Shown here in pieces: positions 1 through 7,951 of a stretch of 10,127 nt of DNA. Location: the NCBI GenBank assembly GCA_964499985.1, contig CAZCMX010000070.1, positions 1-10,127 on the forward strand. Direction: 5' to 3'. The position numbers and the translations under genes are program-made. Position 1 is the stretch's first letter, and each line of letters starts with the position of its first letter. This DNA is from UBA5734 sp964499985. GTDB taxonomy: Bacteria; Bacillota; Clostridia; Saccharofermentanales; UBA5734. Under the pieces are notes generated by a model, which was not told the origin of the DNA, made no database searches, and worked only from the letters and a program-made list of their open reading frames with translations.

Positions 1-1
1 C

Positions 2-3000
2 ATGGATGAGCAAAAACAGGCCCCCTGCCCACTTCACATGGAGGTGGCAGGCGTAGACCGGATCAATTATGCCCTGAACCAGAATAAGATCCCCGTGATC
101 CGCCAAGTGACTCTGGTCAACCGGGCGGATTGTGACCTGCAAAATGTGATCCTGAAAATCCAGGCCAATCCGGCCTTTGCCCTGCCACTGGAAAAGGTGA
201 TCCAGCTGATCCCCACCGGCCAGACATTGGTCCTGGATGAAATTGACCTGGTTCTCGAGACCAGTTTTCTGAGTGCATTGACTGAACGCCTCCTGGGCAC
301 CTTGCAGATCGAGCTGCACCACCAGGGTGAATGCCTGGTGGCGATGACCCGGGGAATCAGCATTCTCGCCTTTGATGAATGGCAGGGCACAGGAAATTAT
401 CCCGAACTGCTGGCTGCCTTTGTCACACCCAATCACCCCCTGCTGGCAAAAATCCTGGTCCGCGCGGCGGATCTGCTCGAGCAATGGACAGGCAATCCCG
501 CCCTGAATGCCTATCAGAACCAGAGTGCCAATCGGGTCCGCCTCCAGGCTGCTGCCATCTATGGCGCCCTGCAGGAGCAAAACATCATCTATGCGGTCCC
601 GCCCGCCAGTTTTGAACAGGCCGGGCAACGGATCCGGCTCTGCCATGCGGTGCTCGAACAGCATCTGGGAACCTGCCTCGATCTGGCCCTGCTTTTTGCC
701 GCCTGCCTGGAAGCCATTGGACTTCATCCCCTGCTGGTCATGCTCCAGGGGCATGCCTTTGTCGGGCTTTGGCTGGAAGACCTGACCTTTCCCGAGACCA
801 TCCAGGATGATCCATCGGTCATCAGCAAACGTCTGACCGACGACATCAGCGAAATCACCGTGATCGAATGCACCCTGCTGACTGCCGGCAAGTCTGCCAG
901 CTTTGAACAAGCCGTCCAGTCTGCCGCCGATACCTTCTTGAATCCCCAGGCCTTTGATTTTGTGATCGATGTCAAGCGAGCCCGGATGAGCGGGATCTGG
1001 CCGCTGCCTCTGGCGATCACTGCGGATGGCGGCTGGTCAGTCGCGCGAGATTTGCGAGACGAGTCAGACCTGACCTCGGCGCCGGCGCCGCTCATGCCTG
1101 CGGTGGCAGTGGCGGAAGGCTCCGGGGCTCCCCTTTCACGCACCCTGCAATGGGAACGCAAGTTGCTGGACCTAAGCCTGAGGAATTCCCTGCTCAATAT
1201 GCACCTGACCCGGCGCCTGGTTCCCGTTCTGGCGGAAAACCTGCATAAACTGGAGGATACCCTTTTCTCCGATGCTGATTTTGCGATCCTGCCCCGGCCT
1301 GAGGAATGGGCGCACCGCTCAGATACCCCGTTTACCTTTGACAATGTCCATGACCTTGGCCAGTTCAAAGACCTGATCCGGACCGAATTCCAGAACAAGC
1401 GCCTGCGCTCCGTGCTGTCAGAGTCCGATCATGTCCGGTCGATCGTCGAGCTCTATCGTGCGGCCAAAGTTGCCCTCGAAGAAAACGGTGCCAATACCCT
1501 CTATCTGACCCTGGGCACTCTGCGCTGGTACGAAAGTGCGGCCAGTGAAAAGCCGCGCTATGCGCCGATCGTCCTGCTGCCGATCGAAATTGTGCGCAAG
1601 TCCGCCCAGAAGGGCTATGTCATCCGGCTGCGAGACGATGAACCCCAGGCCAATATTACCCTGCTCGAGATGCTCAAGCAGGATTTCGGCATCACTGTTT
1701 ATGGACTCGATCCTCTGCCCCAGGATGAAAAGGGCATCGACTTGCGCAGTGTCTTTGCGACGCTGCGCCGGGCGGTCATGAACCAGGCTCGCTGGGATAT
1801 CATTGAATCCTCCTTTATTGGGGTGTTCTCCTTCACACAATTTGTCATGTGGAATGATCTGCGCAACCGGTCGGATGCACTGCTGCAAAACAAGATTGTG
1901 CGAAGTCTGGTTGAAGGTCGCCTGGCCTGGCCGGCGAGCCGGGTGGATCTCGGGGAAAAGGTTTCCGAAGATGGCGTCCTGCTGCCGATTGCTGCGGATG
2001 CCTCACAACTCCAGGCCATCCATGCTGCATCCCAGGGGCAAAGTTTCGTTCTGCATGGCCCTCCCGGCACCGGCAAATCCCAGACCATTACAGCCATGAT
2101 CGCCAATGCTCTGGCCAACGGCAAATCAGTCCTGTTTGTGGCGGAGAAAATGGCCGCCCTGTCCGTCGTCCAGTCTCGCCTGAAAGCCCTCGGACTCGAC
2201 CCCTTCTGCCTGGAACTTCATTCCAGCAAGTCACATAAGAGGGATGTGCTGGAGCAGCTCCGCCAGGCCACAGAGGTCACCCGGCTGGCGACAGCAGCCA
2301 GTTTCAACCAGCGGGCAGAGCAGGCCAGAGCGCTCCGGCAAGAGTTGGACCGCTATGCTTTGCATCTGCATGAAAAGCGGGCTTGCGGGTATAGCCTCCA
2401 TGAGATGATCAACCGCTTCGAATCCATGGGACCAATCGCTCAGGCCATTCATTTCAACCAGGAATTCGCCCTGTCGCTTCGCGCAGGGGACATCGAACAG
2501 CAAGAAAGACTGCTCGAGCAGCTTCTGGCCGCTGGCCAGGCGATTGGACACCCGTCCAGCCATCCCTTGCGGACCATAGGCCGCTCCGATTATTCCCAGC
2601 AGTTGCGTACCGAATTACCTGAGCTGCTAAAGGCCTACCAGGCTGAGCTGGTCAAACTGGCCGCGGTTGCCCAAGACACGGTAGCTACGCTCGCTCTGGG
2701 ATTGCCCCGTCGCATGCAGGATTGGCTGACTCTGGCCAGCATCACCGAAGAGCTCCTGATTTGGCCGGAGCTGCCGGTCAGCTGGAGCCGGCAGGCAGAC
2801 CTTGATGCCTACCTCAATGGGGTCCGGAGCTGGGCCGGGCATGCCAGGACAGCCGCCCAAATCAAATCTGAACTGGGACAAGATTGGACACCGGATTTCC
2901 TCAGGCAAAATGGAGTGGAGCTGGAAGACCGCTGGCGAGCCCTCGAAAGCCAATGGTTCCTGCCCCGATTGCTGAATCGCCGTCGGCTGGAAAAACAACT

Positions 3001-5866
3001 CAAACCTTTTGCCCGGCGGCATTTGCCACCGGAAAAACTGGCCCTGGCATTCAACCTTCTGCGGCAATACCAGGCGGAAAGCCAATTGCAGCAACAATTG
3101 CTGCACCCCTTCGGCGCCGAATTGGGCCGGCTGGATCAGGGCGAACAGACGGACTGGGATTTTATCCTGGCCTGTTGCAGCCAGGCCGAGGCCAGCGCCC
3201 ACAGTCTGGCTGCATTGCCCGGCGGGACCGAGCTGCGCCTGGCCAAGGCGGCAAATCCGGCCGTTGCTGCCGCAGTCCAAGCTTTCACCGAGCAGTGGCA
3301 GCAAACCTTATTGGAACAACAGCGCCTGGATCAGGCCATCTCTTTGCGGCCAGACGTTCTGCCAGACAGCGACTGGCTCGCAGAACAGCAACAGATGTGC
3401 TCTGACATTCTCAACCAGATGAATGCCTTGAAGTCCTGGATGCTGTATCGAGGAGCTGCTGACGAGGTTGAAGCAACGGGGATCAAGGCCGTGATCCAGA
3501 CCTATGAAGCCGGTCTTGAACATGATCGAGTCTTGCCCACCTATCGGCAGGCGGTCTACCGGGCCTTGATCATCGCCACGGTCGAAAGCGAAGATACCCT
3601 CAACCGGTTTTCCGGACCGATCTTCAACCAGAAAATCGAGCAATACAAAAAACTGGATGCTGAGCTGACGGAAATCACCCGGCAGGAAATCTACTGCCGC
3701 CTGGCCGCCAGGGTGCCTGATTTCACGACCGAGGCAGCCAACAGTTCGGAGCTGGGCATCCTGCAGCGGGCGATCCGCAGCAATGGCCGTGGCACCAGCA
3801 TTCGCCACCTGTTTGAACTGATTCCCAATTTGCTGCCGCGCCTTTGCCCTTGCATGCTGATGAGCCCGATTTCCGCAGCCCAGTACCTGGATCCCAAACG
3901 AGCGCCCTTTGACCTGATCATTTTCGATGAAGCATCCCAGATTCCGACCAGCAAGGCGGTGGGCGCCCTCGCCCGGGGACGTGAAGCGGTCATCGTCGGT
4001 GACCCGAAACAGATGCCACCGACCAGTTTTTTCATGGGCAGCAATATCGATGAGGAAAACATCGAAGCGGAAGACCTCGAAAGCATCCTCGATGATTGTC
4101 TGGCACTGAGCTTCCCAGAGTCCCATCTGCTCTGGCATTATCGCAGCCGCCATGAGAGCCTGATTGCCTTTTCCAATAGCCAGTTCTATGAAAACAAATT
4201 ATTCACCTTCCCTTCAGTCAATGACCGTGAGTCAAAGCTCACCTTTGTTGCAGTGGAGGGCTGTTTCGACCGCGGCAAAACGAGACAAAACAGGGCTGAA
4301 GCCGAAGCGGTCGTGGCTGAAATCGTCCGGCGGTTCGAGTCTGCCACAACGCCAGCCCAAAGCATCGGTGTCATCACCTTCAATATCAACCAGCAGAACC
4401 TGATCGATGACCTGTTCACAGAAGCCTGTGCCAGAAACCCCGCCCTGGAGGCCTGGGCGACCGAAACCGGCGAGCCGCTGTTCATCAAGAATCTCGAGAA
4501 TGTCCAGGGCGACGAACGCGATGTCATTTTATTCTCGATCGGCTTTGGTGCAGACCAGGGGGGCAAGGTCTTCATGAATTTCGGGCCGCTCAACCGCGAA
4601 GGCGGCTGGCGGCGGCTGAATGTCGCAGTATCCCGGGCCCGCCATGAAATGATGGTCTTTTCCTCCCTCCTGCCTGACCAGATCAATTTGTCAAAGACAA
4701 GTGCCAGAGGGGTTGGCGCACTGAAAGCCTTCCTCGAATACGCCAAAAGCGGCACCCTGGCGGTGAGTGAACAAGCCAGCCTGGCCAGCAAAATCCATCC
4801 TGCCGGAGTCATCGATACGATTTGCCAGGCCTTGCAGAAGGCCGGATACCGGGTCGATATGGCGATTGGCCATTCGCACTACCGGATTGATATTGGCGTC
4901 ATCGATCCGGCAAATCCGGACCGTTATATACTGGGGATCTTGCTCGATGGCGAGAGCTATGGCCAGGCCAGGACGACCCGGGACCGGGAAATCGCCCAGC
5001 TCAAAGTTCTCGCAGGCCTGGGCTGGACCATCCACCGCATCTGGTCGATGGACTGGTGGGACAATAAAGAGCAGGAAATCGCTGCCCTCCTGGCCAAGCT
5101 GGACACACTGATTCTGCAGCAGAAAGCTGCTGCTTCAGATCGACCGGCCCAGGCCATTGCCAGTCTGCAGAGCACCGGCAAAGGTGAGCCCAGCGATTTA
5201 ACGAATTCAGATCAGAAAGCCGGTGCGGCACTCGAACTGCCCATCCAGGCCAATATGGCAGTCCGTCAGCCGGAGGAAGAGACTAAAGCCGCAGCCGGAT
5301 CTGCCAGTCCTGCCCAGACCTATGTCGCAGCCACCCTGAACCTGCCAGTCCTGACGCCGGAGGATTATCTCAGCCCGGGCAGGTCCAAAATAATCCTGCA
5401 GGCCTTCGAAAGGGTGATCGCAGCCGAGGCGCCGATCACGGAAGCATTGCTTACGCGCCGAGTCCTGCAGGGCTTTGGTATCACGAGGGCGGGTAGCCGG
5501 ATCCAGGGCAGAACGCAGGCCATCCTCAATCAGTTGAACTGTCGTCGTACCGCCCAGGGCAATACGGTCCTGTTCTGGCGCCAGGACCAGGACCCGGCAG
5601 CCTTTGCTGAATATCGGCCTGCAGGGACTGGTATCCATGCTCGCGAGGCCGGTGATGTTCCCCTGGTCGAAGTAGCCCAGGCCGTGAGCCAAGTCCTGGC
5701 GGAGCAGATCGGACTGCCCGAGGAAGACCTGATCCGCGAAACGGCCCGGAAATTAGGTTATGCGCGCAGTGGCAGCCAAGTGATCGCCATGGTCAAGGGA
5801 GGCATCCAGGTCGCCGTCGCCCAGGGCAAGGCGGTCCAGGACGGACGGGGAAATTATACGAAATAA
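2..5866 (+). CDS. Giant DUF4011 / SF1 helicase / Vsr-like nuclease / DUF3320 protein
   Basis: This 1954-residue protein is probably a DNA-acting helicase-nuclease of a type linked to phage defence. Visible order: a beta-rich, Ig-like N-terminal region (about 10-125); a transglutaminase-like segment with GTCLDLA (Cys225) and GHAF (His251); DUF4011 from about 384 (WERKLLDLSLRNSLLNM); Walker A GPPGTGKS (686-693); a long helical insertion (about 720-1250); Walker B FDEAS (Asp1309, Glu1310); GDPKQ (1333-1337); HYRSR (1379-1383); VQGDERD (1501-1507); NVAVSRAR (1540-1547); an MTES_1575/Vsr-like domain (about 1600-1690) with Asp1630, DGESY (1649-1653), TRDRE and RIWSMDWW; a low-complexity linker; then DUF3320 (about 1790-1855) and a second related helical module (about 1886-1950). 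All helicase motifs are intact. The ATG is the second base of the window, so its ribosome site is unseen and the start could lie slightly upstream; the N-terminal domain looks complete. ATP-dependent DNA unwinding and cleavage is inferred from family knowledge. Confidence 0.93.
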   Translation: MDEQKQAPCPLHMEVAGVDRINYALNQNKIPVIRQVTLVNRADCDLQNVILKIQANPAFALPLEKVIQLIPTGQTLVLDEIDLVLETSFLSALTERLLGTLQIELHHQGECLVAMTRGISILAFDEWQGTGNYPELLAAFVTPNHPLLAKILVRAADLLEQWTGNPALNAYQNQSANRVRLQAAAIYGALQEQNIIYAVPPASFEQAGQRIRLCHAVLEQHLGTCLDLALLFAACLEAIGLHPLLVMLQGHAFVGLWLEDLTFPETIQDDPSVISKRLTDDISEITVIECTLLTAGKSASFEQAVQSAADTFLNPQAFDFVIDVKRARMSGIWPLPLAITADGGWSVARDLRDESDLTSAPAPLMPAVAVAEGSGAPLSRTLQWERKLLDLSLRNSLLNMHLTRRLVPVLAENLHKLEDTLFSDADFAILPRPEEWAHRSDTPFTFDNVHDLGQFKDLIRTEFQNKRLRSVLSESDHVRSIVELYRAAKVALEENGANTLYLTLGTLRWYESAASEKPRYAPIVLLPIEIVRKSAQKGYVIRLRDDEPQANITLLEMLKQDFGITVYGLDPLPQDEKGIDLRSVFATLRRAVMNQARWDIIESSFIGVFSFTQFVMWNDLRNRSDALLQNKIVRSLVEGRLAWPASRVDLGEKVSEDGVLLPIAADASQLQAIHAASQGQSFVLHGPPGTGKSQTITAMIANALANGKSVLFVAEKMAALSVVQSRLKALGLDPFCLELHSSKSHKRDVLEQLRQATEVTRLATAASFNQRAEQARALRQELDRYALHLHEKRACGYSLHEMINRFESMGPIAQAIHFNQEFALSLRAGDIEQQERLLEQLLAAGQAIGHPSSHPLRTIGRSDYSQQLRTELPELLKAYQAELVKLAAVAQDTVATLALGLPRRMQDWLTLASITEELLIWPELPVSWSRQADLDAYLNGVRSWAGHARTAAQIKSELGQDWTPDFLRQNGVELEDRWRALESQWFLPRLLNRRRLEKQLKPFARRHLPPEKLALAFNLLRQYQAESQLQQQLLHPFGAELGRLDQGEQTDWDFILACCSQAEASAHSLAALPGGTELRLAKAANPAVAAAVQAFTEQWQQTLLEQQRLDQAISLRPDVLPDSDWLAEQQQMCSDILNQMNALKSWMLYRGAADEVEATGIKAVIQTYEAGLEHDRVLPTYRQAVYRALIIATVESEDTLNRFSGPIFNQKIEQYKKLDAELTEITRQEIYCRLAARVPDFTTEAANSSELGILQRAIRSNGRGTSIRHLFELIPNLLPRLCPCMLMSPISAAQYLDPKRAPFDLIIFDEASQIPTSKAVGALARGREAVIVGDPKQMPPTSFFMGSNIDEENIEAEDLESILDDCLALSFPESHLLWHYRSRHESLIAFSNSQFYENKLFTFPSVNDRESKLTFVAVEGCFDRGKTRQNRAEAEAVVAEIVRRFESATTPAQSIGVITFNINQQNLIDDLFTEACARNPALEAWATETGEPLFIKNLENVQGDERDVILFSIGFGADQGGKVFMNFGPLNREGGWRRLNVAVSRARHEMMVFSSLLPDQINLSKTSARGVGALKAFLEYAKSGTLAVSEQASLASKIHPAGVIDTICQALQKAGYRVDMAIGHSHYRIDIGVIDPANPDRYILGILLDGESYGQARTTRDREIAQLKVLAGLGWTIHRIWSMDWWDNKEQEIAALLAKLDTLILQQKAAASDRPAQAIASLQSTGKGEPSDLTNSDQKAGAALELPIQANMAVRQPEEETKAAAGSASPAQTYVAATLNLPVLTPEDYLSPGRSKIILQAFERVIAAEAPITEALLTRRVLQGFGITRAGSRIQGRTQAILNQLNCRRTAQGNTVLFWRQDQDPAAFAEYRPAGTGIHAREAGDVPLVEVAQAVSQVLAEQIGLPEEDLIRETARKLGYARSGSQVIAMVKGGIQVAVAQGKAVQDGRGNYTK

Positions 5867-5872
5867 CGCCCA

Positions 5873-6100
5873 TCACACCTCGACCCACCAGCGCTGGTCG
5901 TAAACCAGGACATAATCACGATGATCGGACCGGATGACATAGCGCATGCCGGTCTCGTCGCTGTAGTCCTTCCTGGACTTGATCGGCTGGGCGGACAAGA
6001 TCCGTTTGACCGGGATCCGCTGATCCTCGGCGATCACCTCCAGGGGTTTCACCTGGCCATCATAAGCTTCAACAATGACTTTGACTGAAATCCGCTGCAT
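5873..6100 (-). CDS. SOS-controlled 75-residue protein of unknown function
   Basis: This is a small basic protein (MQRISVKVIVEAYDG at the N-terminus, DQRWWVEV at the C-terminus) that alternates short beta-like stretches with charged turns. I recognise no catalytic motif and see no signal peptide or membrane segment. It resembles small uncharacterised proteins that I recall beside Y-family DNA polymerase (umuC/dinB-like) genes in Clostridia, which would suit SOS control; that similarity is from memory. The ATG at 6100 is chosen because AAGGGGG lies 8 nt upstream and a promoter starts transcription near 6118. A 30-residue upstream extension of the frame would begin inside or before that promoter. 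The gene converges on the large helicase gene with only 6 nt between the stop codons. Confidence 0.8.
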   Translation of the reverse strand: MQRISVKVIVEAYDGQVKPLEVIAEDQRIPVKRILSAQPIKSRKDYSDETGMRYVIRSDHRDYVLVYDQRWWVEV

Positions 6101-6108
6101 GCTTCGCA

Positions 6109-6115
6109 CCCCCTT
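6109..6115 (-). promoter_or_regulatory. Ribosome binding site deciding the start at 6100
   Basis: AAGGGGG on the minus strand, 8 nt before the ATG. It fixes the start of the 75-residue protein and argues against the longer in-frame reading from 6190. Confidence 0.75.
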
Positions 6116-6124
6116 GTACGATCG

Positions 6125-6152
6125 ATTATAGAACATTTGTTCTCTTTGGCAA
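6125..6152 (-). promoter_or_regulatory. Sigma-A type promoter of the 75-residue gene
   Basis: Read on the minus strand, TTGCCA (6147-6152, one mismatch to TTGACA) and a perfect TATAAT (6125-6130) are separated by 16 nt. Transcription would start near 6118, giving an 18-nt leader that contains the ribosome binding site. The whole spacer is occupied by the LexA box described separately. Confidence 0.75.
6130..6143 (-). promoter_or_regulatory. LexA (SOS) operator
   Basis: The minus strand reads AGAACAAATGTTCT, a GAAC-N4-GTTC inverted repeat. It fits the Bacillus DinR/LexA consensus CGAACRNRYGTTYC at every core position; only the two outermost bases differ. It sits in the -35/-10 spacer and overlaps the first base of the -10, so bound LexA would block RNA polymerase. 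Repression by LexA with release after DNA damage is inferred from the site. Confidence 0.8.
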
Positions 6153-6222
6153 GTGGCCCGGGCTACATTCTGACGAGTTGAACTTATCAATTAATTGCTC
6201 TTTCAATGTCAACCATTCACGC

Positions 6223-6228
6223 TATAAT
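6223..6228 (+). promoter_or_regulatory. -10 element upstream of the possible HIRAN-like gene
   Basis: A perfect TATAAT 35 nt before the ATG at 6264, predicting a start near 6235. The -35 is poor: CTTTCA at 6200-6205 (17-nt spacer) matches 3 of 6 positions, so the promoter may be weak or activator-dependent. It is divergent from the SOS promoter, with the two -10 elements about 100 nt apart. Confidence 0.5.
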
Positions 6229-6263
6229 GATGAGAACGATTTCTATCCGAATTGGCGGTACCC

Positions 6264-6692
6264 ATGAGTTATTACGATGTCCTGATGTCAGATTCCGAAT
6301 TGCAGCGCAAGGCCAACCAGACCCTGGCCCAGACGGATTTCACCCCATATACATCTGTCACCACAACGATCCTCCAGACAGCCAATGAAGACAGTCAGAA
6401 AATCCTGGCCCAGCTCCAGGTTGGTGACCGGTTGAAGATCATTCACAGTGTCTGCCGTGGCCAGCAGACCATCGAGGTTTTCACAGCCGCGGCCAAACTC
6501 CTCGGCGTCCTGCCACAGGGTCTGGTCGACACCCTGACCATCAAAGAACCGGCAGACAGCCAGAGTGCCAGCAGCTTTGAAGAAACGCGGCATTATCGGT
6601 CCCTGTCTGGCTTCGCAATTGTCCGCACACTTTCAGGCGGCAAACGCCAGCGCTATACCTGCGAAATCGATTTGTACTATCAGCTCCAATAA
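6264..6692 (+). CDS. 142-residue protein, possibly HIRAN-like
   Basis: This is a soluble protein without signal peptide or membrane segment. The middle (LQVGDRLKII, then TIEVFTAAAKLLGVLPQGL) and the C-terminal end (SGFAIVRTLSGGKRQRYTC) follow the pattern of HIRAN domains: a Gly-Asp turn, a conserved region ending in a G-x-[VL]-P turn, a short helix, and a final strand with a Gly-Gly turn. HIRAN domains bind DNA ends and often accompany helicases, which would fit the neighbourhood. The match is by eye and weak, so an unknown family is equally possible. The ATG at 6264 follows a poor GGCGGT ribosome site; an in-frame TTG at 6252 adds four residues but has none. The gene is probably its own transcription unit, with a TATAAT upstream and an intrinsic terminator 8 nt after the stop. 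Confidence 0.75.
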   Translation: MSYYDVLMSDSELQRKANQTLAQTDFTPYTSVTTTILQTANEDSQKILAQLQVGDRLKIIHSVCRGQQTIEVFTAAAKLLGVLPQGLVDTLTIKEPADSQSASSFEETRHYRSLSGFAIVRTLSGGKRQRYTCEIDLYYQLQ

Positions 6693-6699
6693 CCCATTC

Positions 6700-6721
6700 A
6701 CCGGCTTTTTTGCCGGTTTTT
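6700..6721 (+). terminator. Rho-independent terminator
   Basis: Stem ACCGGC (6700-6705) pairs with GCCGGT (6712-6717) across a loop of six T, and the RNA ends in five U (6717-6721). It lies 8 nt after the stop of the 142-residue gene and separates it from the macro-domain gene. Confidence 0.85.
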
Positions 6722-6737
6722 GCACCGACCGTCGACC

Positions 6738-6766
6738 TTGGCAAACAGCAGCTGGCATTGTACGCT
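6738..6766 (+). promoter_or_regulatory. Possible promoter of the macro/VWA genes
   Basis: TTGGCA (6738-6743) matches 5 of 6 bases of the -35 consensus; 17 nt later TACGCT (6761-6766) matches only 3 of 6 of the -10. It lies just after a terminator and about 60 nt before the macro gene, so a promoter is expected here, but this assignment is weak. Confidence 0.3.
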
Positions 6767-6827
6767 AAAACCAGCAGTCAGACTTAAAGCTTGTGAACCA
6801 TGACTGGTCTGGGATGGAGGTCGGTCT

Positions 6828-7865
6828 ATGCCCTTTACAATGATTCGCCAGGACATCACCCAAATGTCAGTGGATGCCATCGTCAATGCTGCCAATACCA
6901 GCCTTCTGATGGGCGGCGGTGTCTGCGGCGCCATTTTCCGGGCAGCTGGACCAGTGGAACTGCAGGCGGCCTGTGACAAGCTCGCCCCGATTAAAACAGG
7001 CGAAGCAGTGCTCACACCCGGGTTTCGCCTGCCGGCCAGGTTCGTCATTCACACTGCGGGGCCGGTTTATCGGGGTGGCCAGCAGGGCGAAGAAGCGCAG
7101 CTGAGGGCTTGCTACCGCAACAGTCTGCACCGGGCGGTGGAACATCACTGTAAAAGCATCGCCTTCCCGCTGATTTCGAGTGGAATCTACGGCTACCCCA
7201 AAGACCAGGCTCTCCAAATCGCCACGGAAGAGATCAGAGCCTTCCTGCAGACCCATGATCTGGAGGTCTATCTGGCCGTTTTTGACAATGAGGCCTTCAA
7301 GGCCAGCCAGCAGTTGCTCGGCGCGGTGGCCAGCTATATCGACGAGCATTATGTCGAGGCCCGGACAGACCTGCACCGGGGCCGACAGCTGCTCGATATC
7401 GAGCAACAGAGCCTTCGTCCAACCTATTCTCAACCGGATACCGGAACCATCGCTGCCATGGGTGAGGCAGCTGCCTCGCGCGCTGAATCTGCCGCAGCCA
7501 GCCTTGACGATCTGGTCGACAATCTCGATCAGCCCTTCTCGGCCACCCTCCTGCGCCTGATTGATGCCAAGGGCAAAAGCGATGTTGAGGTCTATAAGCG
7601 GGCCAATCTCGACCGCAAGCTTTTTTCCAAGATCCGCTCCAACCAGGACTACCTGCCGAGCAAACGCACGGCCATCGCCCTGGCGATCGGACTCGAGCTG
7701 ACGCTTGTCGAAACCGACGACCTGCTTGAACGGGCTGGCTACTCCCTCTCTCCCAGTCAGAAATTTGACGTGATCGTGGAATATTTCATAGTCAATGGCC
7801 AGTATGACATTTTTACGATCAACGAGGTCTTGTTCCAGTACGACCAGCCCCTGCTTGGCAGCTGA
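6828..7865 (+). CDS. Macro-domain protein with fused XRE-like helical domain
   Basis: The 345-residue protein has two parts. Residues 1-170 are a MacroD-like macro domain: VDAIVNAAN (15-23), the glycine loop GGGV (29-32) and the second loop SSGIYGYP (117-124), all of which bind ADP-ribose. Its likely role is to bind or hydrolyse ADP-ribosylated targets or O-acetyl-ADP-ribose in the cytoplasm. The Asp that normally follows the glycine loop in MacroD enzymes is Cys33; I recall GGGVC as usual in this Firmicutes subgroup, so it may mark a subfamily rather than a broken enzyme. After an Ala-rich linker, residues 226-345 form a helical domain with an XRE-like helix-turn-helix pattern (SDVEVYKRANLDRKLFSKI, then PSKRTAIALAIGLELTL). 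GGAGG lies 7 nt before the ATG. A VWA gene follows 86 nt downstream on the same strand, a pairing I recall from other Firmicutes. Confidence 0.9.
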   Translation: MPFTMIRQDITQMSVDAIVNAANTSLLMGGGVCGAIFRAAGPVELQAACDKLAPIKTGEAVLTPGFRLPARFVIHTAGPVYRGGQQGEEAQLRACYRNSLHRAVEHHCKSIAFPLISSGIYGYPKDQALQIATEEIRAFLQTHDLEVYLAVFDNEAFKASQQLLGAVASYIDEHYVEARTDLHRGRQLLDIEQQSLRPTYSQPDTGTIAAMGEAAASRAESAAASLDDLVDNLDQPFSATLLRLIDAKGKSDVEVYKRANLDRKLFSKIRSNQDYLPSKRTAIALAIGLELTLVETDDLLERAGYSLSPSQKFDVIVEYFIVNGQYDIFTINEVLFQYDQPLLGS

Positions 7866-7871
7866 GTATTT

Positions 7872-7907
7872 GTCGCTTCCGAGGCGACCTGCTGTTTGAC
7901 CGAACAG
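7872..7907 (+). other. Two small hairpins between the macro and VWA genes
   Basis: GTCGC (7872-7876) pairs with GCGAC (7884-7888), and CTGTT (7892-7896) pairs with AACAG (7903-7907). Each has a 5-bp stem and neither is followed by a T run, so they are not standard terminators. They could stabilise or process a shared macro-VWA transcript, or be chance. Confidence 0.25.
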
Positions 7908-7935
7908 GCTAACCTCAAGTCAACACAAAGAGCTT

Positions 7936-7943
7936 GAGGAGGG
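7936..7943 (+). promoter_or_regulatory. Ribosome binding site deciding the VWA start
   Basis: GAGGAGGG, 8 nt before the ATG at 7952, is near-ideal. An in-frame TTG at 7934 would overlap this site, which excludes it as the start. Confidence 0.8.
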
Positions 7944-7951
7944 CAAACACA

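Noticed and set aside
1077..1090. Perfect GC palindrome CGGCGCCGGCGCCG
   Set aside because: It encodes an Ala-Pro-rich linker between the transglutaminase-like region and DUF4011 and is explained by GC-rich codons; no partner copies were seen.
724..5692. Several open frames of 60-280 codons on both strands inside the large helicase gene
   Set aside because: The gene is GC-rich and continuous with recognisable domains throughout; the other frames have no recognisable motifs and are shadows of it.
6101..6190. A 30-residue N-terminal extension of the SOS-controlled protein
   Set aside because: It would have to be translated from DNA that holds the promoter and LexA box, while a strong ribosome site precedes the ATG at 6100.
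6184..6212. TTGACA on the minus strand (6207-6212) as a second upstream promoter for the SOS-controlled gene
   Set aside because: The base group 17 nt downstream (TGATAA) matches only two of six -10 positions, whereas TTGCCA/TATAAT nearer the gene is far better.
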